Positions 50,562-60,264 of a DNA stretch of 64,000 bases are shown piece by piece. This DNA is from Pelotomaculum thermopropionicum SI. GTDB lineage: Bacteria; Bacillota; Desulfotomaculia; Desulfotomaculales; Pelotomaculaceae. Location: positions 1,054,001 through 1,118,000 of the forward strand of contig AP009389.1 of the NCBI GenBank assembly GCA_000010565.1, in the 5' to 3' direction. Made by a program: the position numbers and the translations under genes. How positions within the stretch are numbered: the stretch's first letter is position 1; each line of letters opens with the position of its first letter. The notes beneath the pieces are model-generated. The model searched no databases, was not told where the DNA came from, and saw nothing but the letters and a program-made list of their open reading frames with translations.

Positions 50562-51980
50562 GTGACAGCAAAAGCAAAGCCGGTGTTGATTATTGGAGCC
50601 GGAGTGGCCGGCGGAGTTGTGGCGGAGGTTCTGTCTAAAAACCGGAACAGGGAATTCGAACCGGTTGGTTTTGTGGACGACGATCCAGAAAAACAGCAAA
50701 AGATCCTGCACGGCCTGCCGGTTCTGGGAACCAGGGAGGATATTCCTGCCCTTGTAAGGCGGCTCAATATCGAGGAAATAATTATCGCCATTCCCTCCGC
50801 ACGGGGACAGGTTGTCAGCCAGATCGTGGAGATCTGCCAGAGGAGCAGGGCGCGGTTGAAAATCCTGCCGGGATTTTACGACCTGATCACCGGAAGGATC
50901 AAAATCAGCAAGATCAGGGACGTGGAAATAGACGACCTGCTCGGCCGGGAACCCGTTTTCCTGAATGTGGAGCAGGTTGCCGGGTACCTGGCCGGGCGGA
51001 CCGTGTTGATAACAGGCGCCGGCGGTTCCATAGGCTCCGAGTTGAGCCGCCATCTGGCGCGGTTTTCACTGAAAAAGCTGATCTTGCTGGGGCGTGGAGA
51101 AGGCAGCATTTACGAAATAGAGTCCGACCTGAGGGATAATTATCCAGGACTGGGAATGGAGGCGGAGATCGGTGATATCAGGGATCGGCCCCGTATGGAT
51201 AAGATATTCGGCAGCCACAAGCCGGACGTGGTGTTTCATGCTGCAGCCCACAAGCACGTTTTTTACATGGAGCGGTGCCCTGACGAAGCCGTTAAAAACA
51301 ATATCATCGGGACCAGGAATGTTGCTGAAGCGGCCTTCCGGAACGGCGTCGGCACGTTTATTTTAATCTCCTCGGATAAGGCGGTAAATCCTGCCAGCAT
51401 CATGGGTGCCACCAAGCGGGTGGCGGAAATGATTATTCAAACCATGAACGACAGGGGAGGAACGCGTTTTGCCGCCGTTCGCTTTGGCAACGTCCTGGGC
51501 AGCCGGGGCAGCGTGGTTCCGCTGTTTAAAAGGCAGATTGCGCGAGGGGGGCCCGTAACCATAACCCATCCCGGCATGGTCCGCTACTTCATGACCACCG
51601 GCGAGGCGGCGCAACTGGTCATCGAGGCCGGAGCTCTGGCCCGGGGCGGGGAAATATTCGTCCTGGACATGGGGCGGCCGGTGAAGATCATAGATCTGGC
51701 CAGAAACCTGATCCGGCTGTCCGGCTACGAGCCCGGAAAAGACATCCGGTTCCGGTTTACGGGGATGCGCCCGGGTGAAAAGCTGGTTGAGCAGTTGGTA
51801 GGAGATGATGAGGAGGTTGTGCCGACCGGGCACAAACGCATTTTTGCCATATCCGGCCGCCGCTGGGAGCCTGCAAAGCTCAAGGCCCTTTTAGACGCCT
51901 TTGAAAACCCGGGCTTTTCCTACCAGGAGCGGGAGATAATAGCCCTGCTGCAAACAGTTTTGCCGGACTTTAAAAAATAA
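50562..51980 (+). CDS. Polysaccharide biosynthesis SDR (CapD/FlaA1-like dehydratase), soluble form
   Basis: 472 residues. An N-terminal CoA-binding-type Rossmann domain (VLIIGAGVAGGVVAEVLSK, about 8-130) is followed by an extended SDR domain (GRTVLITGAGGSIGSELSRH at about 146, PDVVFHAAAHKHV, and the SSDKAVNPASIMGATKR region). It resembles UDP-GlcNAc 4,6-dehydratases that start bacillosamine or related sugar synthesis; the SSDKA...MGATKR motif carries the Met/Lys type active site. The family usually has four N-terminal membrane helices, which are absent here. GTG 50562 follows AGAGGG. Substrate is inferred. Confidence 0.88.
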   Translation: MTAKAKPVLIIGAGVAGGVVAEVLSKNRNREFEPVGFVDDDPEKQQKILHGLPVLGTREDIPALVRRLNIEEIIIAIPSARGQVVSQIVEICQRSRARLKILPGFYDLITGRIKISKIRDVEIDDLLGREPVFLNVEQVAGYLAGRTVLITGAGGSIGSELSRHLARFSLKKLILLGRGEGSIYEIESDLRDNYPGLGMEAEIGDIRDRPRMDKIFGSHKPDVVFHAAAHKHVFYMERCPDEAVKNNIIGTRNVAEAAFRNGVGTFILISSDKAVNPASIMGATKRVAEMIIQTMNDRGGTRFAAVRFGNVLGSRGSVVPLFKRQIARGGPVTITHPGMVRYFMTTGEAAQLVIEAGALARGGEIFVLDMGRPVKIIDLARNLIRLSGYEPGKDIRFRFTGMRPGEKLVEQLVGDDEEVVPTGHKRIFAISGRRWEPAKLKALLDAFENPGFSYQEREIIALLQTVLPDFKK

Positions 51981-52005
51981 CCTTACTTGGGATGGTGTCC
52001 AGTGA

Positions 52006-53352
52006 ATGCCGGTGTTAAAAAGGCATGGGGAAGAACTGGCATGGGTTTTAAAAGATAAAATAAACAGCCGGTCGGCAGTAGTTGCTGTGGTCGGCCTGGG
52101 CTACGTGGGCCTGCCGATGGCGGTCGAACAGGCCAGGGCGGGGTTTCCTGTGGTGGGGATAGACAGGGATGAAAAAAAGGTGGAGCAGGTTAACAGCGGC
52201 CACAGCTATATTCGCGATGTCCCCGGGGAAGTTCTTCAGACCCTGGTAAAGGGGGGCAGGCTGAGGGCGCACCATAGCTTTGACCCGCTCGGCGGGGCCG
52301 ACGTCGTCATTATCTGCGTCCCAACCCCCCTGAAATCAATGAAGCAGCCGGACCTGTCCTTTGTGATATCGGCCGCCGGGGAGGTGGCCGGCCGGATCAG
52401 GCCGGGCCAGTTAATCAGCCTGGAAAGCACTACCTTTCCGGGAACAACCCAGGAAATCGTTCTTCCCATCCTGCAGTCCGGCGGCTATACCGCAGGAGAA
52501 GACTTCTTTCTGGTGTTTTCTCCGGAGAGGGTAGATCCGGGCAACAAATGTTACACCGCCCCGGATATCTCCAAGGTAGTAGGGGGGGTCACCCCGGTCT
52601 GCCTGGATGTGGCATGCGCTTTCTACAGGCAGAGCATCAAAAAGGTCGTGCCGGTGTCGTCCCCCGCCGTTGCAGAAATGACGAAAATTTTTGAGAATAC
52701 CTACCGGGCGGTGAACATTGCCCTGGTCAACGAGTTCATGCTCCTGTGCGACCGGATGGGGTTGGACATCTGGGAAGTTGTGGAGGCGGCAGCAACCAAG
52801 CCGTTCGGTATCCATACCTTCTACCCCGGGCCGGGAGTGGGCGGGCACTGCATCCCCGTAGATCCGTTTTACCTGGCCTGGAGGGCCAGGGATTACGGCT
52901 TTCACACCCGCTTCATCGACCTGGCCGGGGAGATAAACGCCCAGGCCCCGGAATACGTAGTTCAAAAACTGATCGGCCTGCTCAACAGGCAAAAGAAATG
53001 TTTGAACGGGGCAAAGATCCTGGTTCTTGGCGTGGCTTACAAAAAGGACGTCGACGATGTCAGGGAGTCGCCGGCCACGAAAATCGTCGGCCTGCTCCTA
53101 AAAAACGGGGCCGCCGTTTCGTATTACGACCCTTACGTGCCGGTCTTCCGGCTTTCGCAAAAGGAAGCTCATTGCCTGGAAAGCGTGCCGCTGTCGGCGG
53201 AAGAAGTGGCCGGGGCGGACTGCGTCCTGATTTTGACCGATCACAGTTGCGTCGACTACCAGTGGGTGGTCGAACATGCCGGGCTAATCCTGGACGCCCG
53301 CAACGCCACCAGGGCCGTCCGGCGGGGCAGGGAAAAAATAACCAGAATTTAA
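52006..53352 (+). CDS. Nucleotide-sugar dehydrogenase (UDP-ManNAc/UDP-Glc type)
   Basis: 448 residues. NAD site VAVVGLGYVGLPMAVEQARAG (quoted in parts), then CVPTPLKSM, PGTTQEI and FSPERVDPGN; central domain with AEMTKIFENTYRAVNIALVNE; active-site Cys in GPGVGGHCIPVDPFYL (about 280). It makes a nucleotide sugar uronate; closeness to WecC suggests UDP-N-acetylmannosaminuronate, but the exact sugar cannot be read from sequence. ATG start; GTG 52003 is an alternative. It follows the SDR after 25 bases. Confidence 0.92.
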   Translation: MPVLKRHGEELAWVLKDKINSRSAVVAVVGLGYVGLPMAVEQARAGFPVVGIDRDEKKVEQVNSGHSYIRDVPGEVLQTLVKGGRLRAHHSFDPLGGADVVIICVPTPLKSMKQPDLSFVISAAGEVAGRIRPGQLISLESTTFPGTTQEIVLPILQSGGYTAGEDFFLVFSPERVDPGNKCYTAPDISKVVGGVTPVCLDVACAFYRQSIKKVVPVSSPAVAEMTKIFENTYRAVNIALVNEFMLLCDRMGLDIWEVVEAAATKPFGIHTFYPGPGVGGHCIPVDPFYLAWRARDYGFHTRFIDLAGEINAQAPEYVVQKLIGLLNRQKKCLNGAKILVLGVAYKKDVDDVRESPATKIVGLLLKNGAAVSYYDPYVPVFRLSQKEAHCLESVPLSAEEVAGADCVLILTDHSCVDYQWVVEHAGLILDARNATRAVRRGREKITRI

Positions 53353-53360
53353 CGGGGAGG

Positions 53361-54680
53361 GTGAAGAAAATAAGAATTCCGCTTGTATTGCTGCTCCTGA
53401 CCGGCATCCTGACAGGCGTTCTGACCAACGAAAAAACGCTGATGGTACCGGTAGTCCTGCTGTTCAGCGGGGCCGTCCTGTTTCTTGCCGGCGCGCACCG
53501 GATTCCGGTGCCGGACAGAAGGTTCCTGACCGTGCTGGGCCTGTGGGCGCTGCTGGCCAGGCTGCTCTTTATCGTGGCCACGCACAGCTTTGACACGCCC
53601 TTTATCAGCTATATCAGGACCTCGGATGCGCTTTATTACGAGCACATCGGCCGGGTGATTGCCGGGGCCTGGCAGGAGGGCAGCAACATCATCGTCCCGT
53701 CCAGCAACTACGGGTATTTTTACTGGAACGGCCTGATTTATTTTCTGGTGGGATTCAAGCCGGACATTGTCCGTATCCTGAACTGCGTTACGGCCCTGGG
53801 AGTGGGGCTGAATCTTTACTTTATCTCTCTCAGGCTGGGCGGTTCCAGGGCGGCCAAGACAAGTTTTGTCCTGGCGGTGTTTTTCCCGTCTTTTATTCTC
53901 TGGTCGTCCCTTAATTTGAAGGAAAGCCTGGTCATTTTCCTCATTACCCTGATTGTAAAGCAAAATCTGGAGCTGATGGAAAGGTTTGCGCCGGGAAAGG
54001 TGCTGTCCATGGCCGTCCTGCTGGTGCCGCTGGTTTCGTTGCGGTTTTATGCCGGAATACTGCTGGCCATCTGTGTTGCCCTGTCGTACATTTTTACGGC
54101 GACCAGGTTTCTCTTGTGGCAGCGCCTGATTTACTCCCTGGCCATTTTCCTGGCGGCGGGGCTTGTTCTGCAGCAGATGGGATACGGCTTTTTAGGAACC
54201 GACTATGTTTTCAACCAGAGCATAGAGACCATCGGGGAGCAGCACCAGAGGGCGGCTTACGGGGAGGCCGCCTACGCCGGTGACGTTGTTTTCCGCAGTT
54301 ACGGCGACGCGCTGAGGTACCTGCCCAGGGGGATCTTCTATTTCCTGTTCGCACCCCTGCCCTGGCAGGCCATGGGCCCGCTGCGGTTCATCACCATTCC
54401 GGAGATGGTGCTTTTATACTTCCTTTACGTTTATTTTACGGCCGGGACCAGGCACCTCTGGCAGGTCCGGCGGGGCGACTGCCTGTTTCTTCTGGTCGTG
54501 ATCGGTCTCTTCGGGCTCATTTACAGCCTGGGTTCTTCCAATATGGGAGGGCTGTATCGCGTTCGCCTGCAGGTGATTATGATAGCCTTTATTTTCATCA
54601 GCGCAGGGATGCAGCGAAGCCGGGCGCTGAACAGAATTTCCTGGCGCCTGTCCAGAAAAAGGCTCATTCCGCAGCAGTAA
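53361..54680 (+). CDS. Multi-pass membrane protein, probable glycosyltransferase or polymerase
   Basis: 439 residues with about ten membrane helices. The first extramembrane loop has SYIRTSDALYYEHIGRVIAG, resembling the acidic loop of ArnT/PMT-type lipid-dependent glycosyltransferases, and the later part includes AAYGEAAYAGDVVFRSYGD. O-antigen polymerase is an alternative. GTG 53361 is chosen after GGGGAGGG; the frame is open far upstream into the dehydrogenase gene but that region is in its shadow. The position in the glycan locus supports a role in transfer or polymerisation. Confidence 0.7.
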   Translation: MKKIRIPLVLLLLTGILTGVLTNEKTLMVPVVLLFSGAVLFLAGAHRIPVPDRRFLTVLGLWALLARLLFIVATHSFDTPFISYIRTSDALYYEHIGRVIAGAWQEGSNIIVPSSNYGYFYWNGLIYFLVGFKPDIVRILNCVTALGVGLNLYFISLRLGGSRAAKTSFVLAVFFPSFILWSSLNLKESLVIFLITLIVKQNLELMERFAPGKVLSMAVLLVPLVSLRFYAGILLAICVALSYIFTATRFLLWQRLIYSLAIFLAAGLVLQQMGYGFLGTDYVFNQSIETIGEQHQRAAYGEAAYAGDVVFRSYGDALRYLPRGIFYFLFAPLPWQAMGPLRFITIPEMVLLYFLYVYFTAGTRHLWQVRRGDCLFLLVVIGLFGLIYSLGSSNMGGLYRVRLQVIMIAFIFISAGMQRSRALNRISWRLSRKRLIPQQ

Positions 54681-54689
54681 CACCCGAAC

Positions 54690-54718
54690 GGGCGGTGCGG
54701 CGGCGGCAGGCACCGCCC
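54690..54718 (+). other. Hairpin in the glycan locus
   Basis: Perfect 8-bp stem GGGCGGTG / CACCGCCC in the 178-base gap before rmlA. There is no T-run, so it is probably not a terminator; it may protect the upstream mRNA. The rest of the gap holds no gene; weak TATATT (54786-54791) could be a -10 box. Confidence 0.4.
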
Positions 54719-54858
54719 TGCGGGGCCGTGTGCCGGCAGTTTGAGAGGGGGTTGTTTTATTGTGTCATATCCCCATTGCCTTTTATATATTAAAGTATGG
54801 CCGTGAAGAAGTAATTTTTAGAAAACTCTTAGCTACCAGCGGGCAGGGAAGTGTTAAG

Positions 54859-55926
54859 GTGAAGGCTTTAATTTTAAGCGGCGGAAAGGGCACCAGGCTG
54901 AGGCCGCTAACCTATACCACGGCAAAACAGCTCATACCCGTGGCCAACAAACCCATCCTGGAGTTTGTGGTGGAGCAGATCTGCCAGGCCGGGATCAGGG
55001 ACATCGGCATGATCATCTCCCCGGAAACCGGTGAACAGGTGAAGGAGGCCATTGGCTGCGGGGAGCGCTGGGGGGCGCGGATAACGTACATCCTGCAGGA
55101 AAAGCCGGCAGGACTTGCCCATGCGGTAAAGACGGCCAGACCTTTCCTGGGGGATTCTCCCTTTTTAATGTTTTTGGGCGACAACCTCGTGCAGGGCGGT
55201 GTCGGCCAACTGGTCAAGGACTTTGCCGGCTCCCGGGCCGACGCAATGATCCAGTTGAAAGAGGTGGCCGACCCGTCCCAGTTCGGGGTTGCCGTGCTGG
55301 GGGAAAACAACCGGGTGATCCGCCTTGTGGAAAAACCCAAGGAGCCGCCGGGCAACCTGGCCCTGGTGGGCATCTACCTGTTCGGTTCCGCGGTGCACCG
55401 GGCTATAGAAAGGATCAAGCCGTCCTGGCGCGGTGAGCTGGAGATTACCGATGCCATTCAGGAAATGATTAACTTGGGCTGTAGCGTAGACGCCAGGATT
55501 CTGGACGGCTGGTGGCTGGACACCGGCAAAAAGGACGACATCCTGGAGGCAAACCGGGTGGTCCTGGACGAATATGCCCGCCTGGAAATCAGCGGGACGG
55601 TGGACCGGTACAGCCGCATTACGGGCAGGGTGTCAATCGGGCGGGGAAGCGAGGTCAAAAACAGCATCGTTCGCGGTCCGGCAGTGATCGGCGACAGGGT
55701 AGTCATAAGAGATTCCTTTGTGGGTCCCTATACCGCCCTGGGCCGGGAAAGCGTGCTGGAGAACGTGAGCATTGAGCATTCGGTTGTGCTGAATAACTGT
55801 TATTTAAAGGACGTGGAACACATTGAGGACAGCCTGATTGGCAACAACACCAGGGTGGGCAGAAAAAGGGACCGGCATAAAGCCGTCCGCCTGTTCCTGG
55901 GGGATGACTCTGAAGTTTTTGTTTAG
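54859..55926 (+). CDS. rmlA: Glucose-1-phosphate thymidylyltransferase, long form
   Basis: 355 residues. It converts glucose-1-phosphate and dTTP to dTDP-glucose, the first step to dTDP-rhamnose. N-terminal signature [20 protein letters not shown], then [19 protein letters not shown], the [10 protein letters not shown] loop, and [21 protein letters not shown]-terminal left-handed beta helix (about 245-350) is present, so it is the long type rather than the 290-residue short type. GTG 54859 matches the family start; upstream open frame is not coding. It is the first of the rml genes. Confidence 0.93.
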   Translation: MKALILSGGKGTRLRPLTYTTAKQLIPVANKPILEFVVEQICQAGIRDIGMIISPETGEQVKEAIGCGERWGARITYILQEKPAGLAHAVKTARPFLGDSPFLMFLGDNLVQGGVGQLVKDFAGSRADAMIQLKEVADPSQFGVAVLGENNRVIRLVEKPKEPPGNLALVGIYLFGSAVHRAIERIKPSWRGELEITDAIQEMINLGCSVDARILDGWWLDTGKKDDILEANRVVLDEYARLEISGTVDRYSRITGRVSIGRGSEVKNSIVRGPAVIGDRVVIRDSFVGPYTALGRESVLENVSIEHSVVLNNCYLKDVEHIEDSLIGNNTRVGRKRDRHKAVRLFLGDDSEVFV

Positions 55927-55934
55927 CCTGGGAG

Positions 55935-56405
55935 GTGGGCAAAATCGAGCTGATTGAAGGTGTGGAGGTCAGGCGCTTAAAGGTAATCCCGGACGAGCGG
56001 GGTTTCCTGATGGAAATGCTGCGCAGCGACTGGCCGGAATTCATGAACTTTGCCCAGGCCTATGTAACTGCCTGCTATCCGGGGGTAATCAAGGCCTGGC
56101 ATTACCACAAACTGCAGTGGGATCACTTTGTCTGCGTGGCCGGCATGGCCAGGACGGTCCTGTACGACCCGCGGGAGGGCAGTTCCACCAAAGGAAAGGT
56201 GAACGTATTTCACCTGGGATACCTCAATCCCGTCCTGCTGAAAATTCCGCCCATGGTATACCACGGATTTGCGGCAGAAGGAGATAAAACCTCCCTTATT
56301 GTTAATTTCCCTACCCGCCTGTATAATTACGGCCAACCCGACGAGTTCCGGCTTCCGTACGACGACCCGTCCATACCGTACCGGTGGGAGGCCGTGCACC
56401 GGTGA
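55935..56405 (+). CDS. rmlC: dTDP-4-dehydrorhamnose 3,5-epimerase family protein
   Basis: 156 residues, a little shorter than typical RmlC (about 180). The cupin core shows VKVIPDERGFLMEMLRSDWPEF-type (in parts), AYVTACYPGVIKAWHYHKLQWDHF (His catalytic dyad region) and IPPMVYHGFAAEGDKT. It should give dTDP-4-dehydro-L-rhamnose. Short relatives such as the WxcM/FdtA types exist, but the order A-C-D-B supports RmlC. GTG start, ends overlapping rmlD (GTGA). Confidence 0.88.
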   Translation: MGKIELIEGVEVRRLKVIPDERGFLMEMLRSDWPEFMNFAQAYVTACYPGVIKAWHYHKLQWDHFVCVAGMARTVLYDPREGSSTKGKVNVFHLGYLNPVLLKIPPMVYHGFAAEGDKTSLIVNFPTRLYNYGQPDEFRLPYDDPSIPYRWEAVHR

Positions 56406-57247
56406 GGGTGATGGTTGCCGGCGCCGGAGGGATACTGGGCCGGGCGGTGACGGCCGAGTTTGCCGGGCGGGGAGCAGAAGTGATAGCCCTGGGCCGCACC
56501 GACCTGGACATTACTGACCTTGCCCGGGTGAGGAGTGCCGCGGGAACCTGGAAGCCCGGCCTGGTGGTTAACTGCGCCGCCTGCACCAATGTTGACGGAG
56601 CCGAGGCGGAGCCCCGCCGGGCCTTCCTGGTCAACGGCCTGGGGCCCCGCAACCTGGCCGTTGCCTGCCGGGAGACGGGGGCGGTGCTGGTGCACATCAG
56701 CACCGATTACGTTTTCGACGGGAGTAAGCCGGGCACCTATACCGTCTATGATGAGCCGCGCCCGCTCAATGTTTACGGCTTAAGCAAGCTCTGGGGGGAA
56801 AAGGCGCTGTTATGCATAGGGGGCCCTTTTTACCTGGTGCGCACGAGCTGGCTTTTCGGGCCGGGAGGGAACAATTTCGTCACCACCATTTTGCGGATTG
56901 GCCGGGAGCGGGGCCGTGCCCGCGTGGTGAACGACCAGCAGGGCTGTCCCACCTATACCCTGGACCTGGCCCGGGCCATAGCCGATTTAAGCGCCAGCGG
57001 CTGCTACGGGATCTATCATGTCACCAATCAGGGCAGCACCACCTGGTACGGTTTTGCAAAGGAAATATTCGGGCAGGCAGGGCTTAAGGTTGATCTGGCC
57101 GCCTGCAGCACCGTGGAAATGAAGCGCCCGGCCCGGCGCCCGAAAAATTCCGTCCTGGATCCTTTTCCGCTGGCGGAGACCATCGGCTACCTGCTGCCTC
57201 CGTGGCAGGACGCCCTGGCCAGGTACGTGGCTGTACTTAACAGGTAG
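56402..57247 (+). CDS. rmlD: dTDP-4-dehydrorhamnose reductase
   Basis: 281 residues, SDR fold. It has RVMVAGAGGILGRAVTAEFA at the NADPH site, LVVNCAACTNVDGAEAEP, ISTDYVFDGSKPG and the active-site YGLSKLWGEKA (YxxxK). The last part RPARRPKNSVLDP resembles the RmlD sugar-binding end. It completes dTDP-L-rhamnose. GTG start overlaps the rmlC stop, so the two are coupled. Confidence 0.95.
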   Translation: MRVMVAGAGGILGRAVTAEFAGRGAEVIALGRTDLDITDLARVRSAAGTWKPGLVVNCAACTNVDGAEAEPRRAFLVNGLGPRNLAVACRETGAVLVHISTDYVFDGSKPGTYTVYDEPRPLNVYGLSKLWGEKALLCIGGPFYLVRTSWLFGPGGNNFVTTILRIGRERGRARVVNDQQGCPTYTLDLARAIADLSASGCYGIYHVTNQGSTTWYGFAKEIFGQAGLKVDLAACSTVEMKRPARRPKNSVLDPFPLAETIGYLLPPWQDALARYVAVLNR

Positions 57248-57279
57248 TAAGGTTTATATATACTGGAGGTAATTTTTTT

Positions 57280-58251
57280 ATGAAGCTTCTCGTTACCGGA
57301 GGAGCTGGTTTTATTGGCTCGAATTTCATCCACTTCATTCACCGGAAGCACTGGGACTGGCAGATCGTTAACCTCGACAAGCTGACCTACGCAGGCAACC
57401 TGAAGAACCTCGAGGGATTGGACGTTGATCGCCACCGTTTTGTCAGAGGGGATATAGCTGATCCGGACGTGGTTAACGAGCTTGCCGGCGAAAGGCCGGA
57501 CGCAATAGTGAATTTTGCAGCCGAGTCCCACGTAGACCGGAGCATCAGCAACCCTTCCCCGTTCATCGACAGCAACGTCAAGGGCGTCCAGGTCCTTCTC
57601 GAGGCTGCCAGGCGGTTCGGCATAAAAAAATTTATACAGGTGTCCACCGATGAGGTGTACGGTTCTCTCGGGCCGGACGGGGCCTTCAACGAGAATTCGC
57701 CCCTTGCCCCCAACAGCCCTTACTCAGCCAGCAAGGCGGCAGCCGACCTGCTGTGCCGCGCCTACTATAAAACCTACCACCTGCCCGTGATCGTTACCCG
57801 CTGTTCCAATAACTTTGGGCCGCGCCAGTACCCCGAGAAATTTATCCCGGTGGTTATAACCTGCGCCCTGGCAAACAGGCCGGTGCCGGTTTACGGCGAC
57901 GGGCTGAACGTCCGCGACTGGCTCTACGTGGCCGACCACTGCCGTGCCCTGGAGGCGGTCATCCTCGCCGGCCGGGCGGGAGAAGTTTACAACATTGGTG
58001 GCGGCCGGGAGTTGACCAACCTTGAACTGGCCGGTGAAATACTCAGGCTGCTGGGCAAGCCGGCCAGCCTGATCCGGTTTGTGGCGGACCGGCCGGGCCA
58101 CGACCGGCGCTATGCCGTGGACAGCAGCAAGATCAGGCGCGAGCTGGGCTGGCGGCCTGTCTGCGAATTTGAAAAAGCGCTTGGTGAAACCGTCCGCTGG
58201 TACGCTGCAAGCCGCGGCTGGTGGGACCATGCAGGGGTGCCGGGGGAATGA
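57280..58251 (+). CDS. rmlB: dTDP-glucose 4,6-dehydratase
   Basis: 323 residues, extended SDR. The NAD site is TGGAGFIGSNFIHFIHRKH; catalytic blocks are NFAAESHVDRSI, VSTDEVYGSLG and the PYSASKAAADLL YxxxK motif; RCSNNFGPRQYPEKFIP and VRDWLYVADHCRALEAV complete the family signature. It acts between RmlA and RmlC. ATG 57280 has TGGAGGT upstream. The stop overlaps the following glycosyltransferase start (ATGA). Confidence 0.97.
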   Translation: MKLLVTGGAGFIGSNFIHFIHRKHWDWQIVNLDKLTYAGNLKNLEGLDVDRHRFVRGDIADPDVVNELAGERPDAIVNFAAESHVDRSISNPSPFIDSNVKGVQVLLEAARRFGIKKFIQVSTDEVYGSLGPDGAFNENSPLAPNSPYSASKAAADLLCRAYYKTYHLPVIVTRCSNNFGPRQYPEKFIPVVITCALANRPVPVYGDGLNVRDWLYVADHCRALEAVILAGRAGEVYNIGGGRELTNLELAGEILRLLGKPASLIRFVADRPGHDRRYAVDSSKIRRELGWRPVCEFEKALGETVRWYAASRGWWDHAGVPGE

Positions 58252-59387
58252 GGGTACTTTTCCTGACAACGGCTTCATGGAACGACCCGCCCAGCCGGTA
58301 CAGGGTGCACCAGTACCTGCCGGGCCTGAGAAAAATGGGAATTGCCGCCCGCTGCAGGGCCGGCGTATCGGATTACGTCTACAAACGGTTTGCCCCGTAC
58401 AGAGGCTGGTGGGCCAAGGCCGTCTTCTTCGGGCTGGGGGCGCTTTCCCGGATTATGGCCTGCCTGGTTATCTGGCGCTACGATGTAGTATTCATCCAGC
58501 GACTGGTACTGCCCCACGTCTTCCCTCTCCCCGAAATGCTCGTCTGCCTTGTTGCCAGGCTGTTGGGCAAAAGGATAGTTTTTGACTTTGACGATGCTAT
58601 CTTTGCAACCTCGCCCCACCGCAAAAAAACCCTGGCGGAGAGATTTACCGACGCCAACCGGGTGGCCAGGATAATAGCCCGGTGCGATGCAATAATAGCA
58701 GGCAACACCTACCTGGCCGGCTATGCCCGGCAGTATAACCGTAATGTGACCGTAATTCCCACCTGCATCGACCTGGCCCGCTACCCGGTGAAAAAGGCTG
58801 AGAAGGCCCCGGGCGAACCTTGCGTGATCGGCTGGATCGGCATGCCGGGATCACTGCCCTATCTCAATATCCTGAAGCCGGTCTTTCAGGAAATTGCCGC
58901 AAAGCACAACATCCTGGTCCGGATAATTGGCGGCCGGGACTACGACTGCCCGGGGGTGCGGGTGGAGCACCGCCCCTGGACCTATACGGACGAGGTAAAC
59001 TGGATCCTCAGCTTTGACATCGGGGTGATGCCTCTCACCGAAAGCGAGGAGGCCCGGGGAAAATGCGGGCTTAAGCTGCTTCAGTACATGGCCGCCGGAA
59101 TTCCCGCGGTGGCCTCGCCCGTAAGCGCCAATAGGGAAATAGTGATGGACGGGGTGAACGGCTATCTGGCCGCTTTTGCGGAGGAATGGACGGAAAAGCT
59201 TTGCAGCCTGCTCCGTTCGCCCCGGCTGCGCCGGGCCATGGGCGAACGGAGCAGGGTGACCGTTGAGCAGCACTTTTCCCTGGAGGCCGGCTTGCAGAAA
59301 CTGGCCGGAGTGCTCAGGGGGGACGGTTTGCCCGGCGGGGCGGAGAAGGGCGGCGGGAGGAAGGCATGGAACGTTTCGCGCTGGTAA
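58248..59387 (+). CDS. Glycosyltransferase family 4-like
   Basis: 379 residues, GT-B fold. Start MRVLFLTTASWNDPPSRYRV at the ATG overlapping the rmlB stop. N-terminal half has FDFDDAIF; the C-terminal half has GWIGMPGSLPYLNILKP and the EX7E-like SFDIGVMPLTESEEARGKCGLKLLQYMAAG (in parts). It likely transfers a rhamnose or related sugar onto a lipid carrier. It overlaps the amj gene by 22 bases, so its expression is coupled to that flippase. Confidence 0.88.
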   Translation: MRVLFLTTASWNDPPSRYRVHQYLPGLRKMGIAARCRAGVSDYVYKRFAPYRGWWAKAVFFGLGALSRIMACLVIWRYDVVFIQRLVLPHVFPLPEMLVCLVARLLGKRIVFDFDDAIFATSPHRKKTLAERFTDANRVARIIARCDAIIAGNTYLAGYARQYNRNVTVIPTCIDLARYPVKKAEKAPGEPCVIGWIGMPGSLPYLNILKPVFQEIAAKHNILVRIIGGRDYDCPGVRVEHRPWTYTDEVNWILSFDIGVMPLTESEEARGKCGLKLLQYMAAGIPAVASPVSANREIVMDGVNGYLAAFAEEWTEKLCSLLRSPRLRRAMGERSRVTVEQHFSLEAGLQKLAGVLRGDGLPGGAEKGGGRKAWNVSRW

Positions 59388-60247
59388 TGGCTTTAACCGG
59401 ATTCATTCACCTGGTTATTACCCTCAGTTACGCCGTCAGGCTGGCCGGCCTGCGGACAGGGCGGCTCTTAACGGCGGTTTCGATTTTTAACGTGATTAAC
59501 CTGCTGGCCGGCGCAGCCAATACCGTGCAGGCGCCCCTTTTAACATCAGCCGTAGAGCACGCCATAAAGGCCGGCCTGGTGCAGGCCGGGACGCCGGCCG
59601 CAAGCGATCTGGCGGTTCAGCAACAGGCCTACCGTGAACAGCTTAGCCTGCTGGCCGGGCGGATTCGCCTAGTGATCCTGTCCTCAACGGCCGGCACTCT
59701 GGCCGGGGCGCTTTTCACCCCGGCCTTCGTAAGGATTTTTGCCAGGGCGATCCATATTTTTGAAGAAGCCGGGTCGGTCCCCGGCATGTTTGTCAGGCTC
59801 ATTTTTTCTTATCTGCCGGCGCGAATAAAACGGGGCGGCCTGTTTGTGCTGCCCCGTTTAAGCTCGCTTTTCTACTGGGCCGGGCGCAGGCTGCTCATTC
59901 CCAGAACCTTCCTGGCAGTTAATGTTTTCGTCACCGGTTTGTTTACCACCGGCGTGCTCTCCGCCCTTTACGCCGGCGCCCTGTACCCCGATTTCCGCTC
60001 CACGGCCGCGGCCCTTTCAGCAATTGTAAACGGCGTTGCCGTTGCTATCGTAGCCCTGGTGGTGGAGCCGACGGCCTCGCTGATTACCGACGAGGCAATG
60101 CAGGGCAAAAGGGGCGAGGAGGATGTCAAACAGATGGCTTTTTACATGATCATATCCAGGATTTTGGGCACCCTCCTGGCCCATGCGCTTTTTCTGCCCT
60201 GTGCCCGTCTGATAAAATATGTCGTAATGCTGCTGTCGGAGCAGTAA
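59366..60247 (+). CDS. Amj family lipid flippase (first copy)
   Basis: 293 residues with about six to eight membrane helices. It matches the Amj/YdaH family (DUF2837): LTGFIHLVITLSYAVRLAGLRTGRLL, NVINLLAGAANTVQAPLLTSAVEH and STAAALSAIVNGVAVA (in parts). Amj in B. subtilis is an alternative lipid II flippase to MurJ. Here the position after the glycosyltransferase suggests it flips an undecaprenyl-linked glycan instead, which is inference. ATG 59366. A paralogue lies 2 kb downstream. Confidence 0.9.
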   Translation: MERFALVMALTGFIHLVITLSYAVRLAGLRTGRLLTAVSIFNVINLLAGAANTVQAPLLTSAVEHAIKAGLVQAGTPAASDLAVQQQAYREQLSLLAGRIRLVILSSTAGTLAGALFTPAFVRIFARAIHIFEEAGSVPGMFVRLIFSYLPARIKRGGLFVLPRLSSLFYWAGRRLLIPRTFLAVNVFVTGLFTTGVLSALYAGALYPDFRSTAAALSAIVNGVAVAIVALVVEPTASLITDEAMQGKRGEEDVKQMAFYMIISRILGTLLAHALFLPCARLIKYVVMLLSEQ

Positions 60248-60264
60248 AGCTGCCGGGCCCTCTT

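Noticed and set aside
52746-53360. N-terminal extension of the membrane glycosyltransferase
   Set aside because: The open frame is antiphase to the well-conserved dehydrogenase gene and reads as low-complexity Arg/Gly; GTG 53361 has a good ribosome site.
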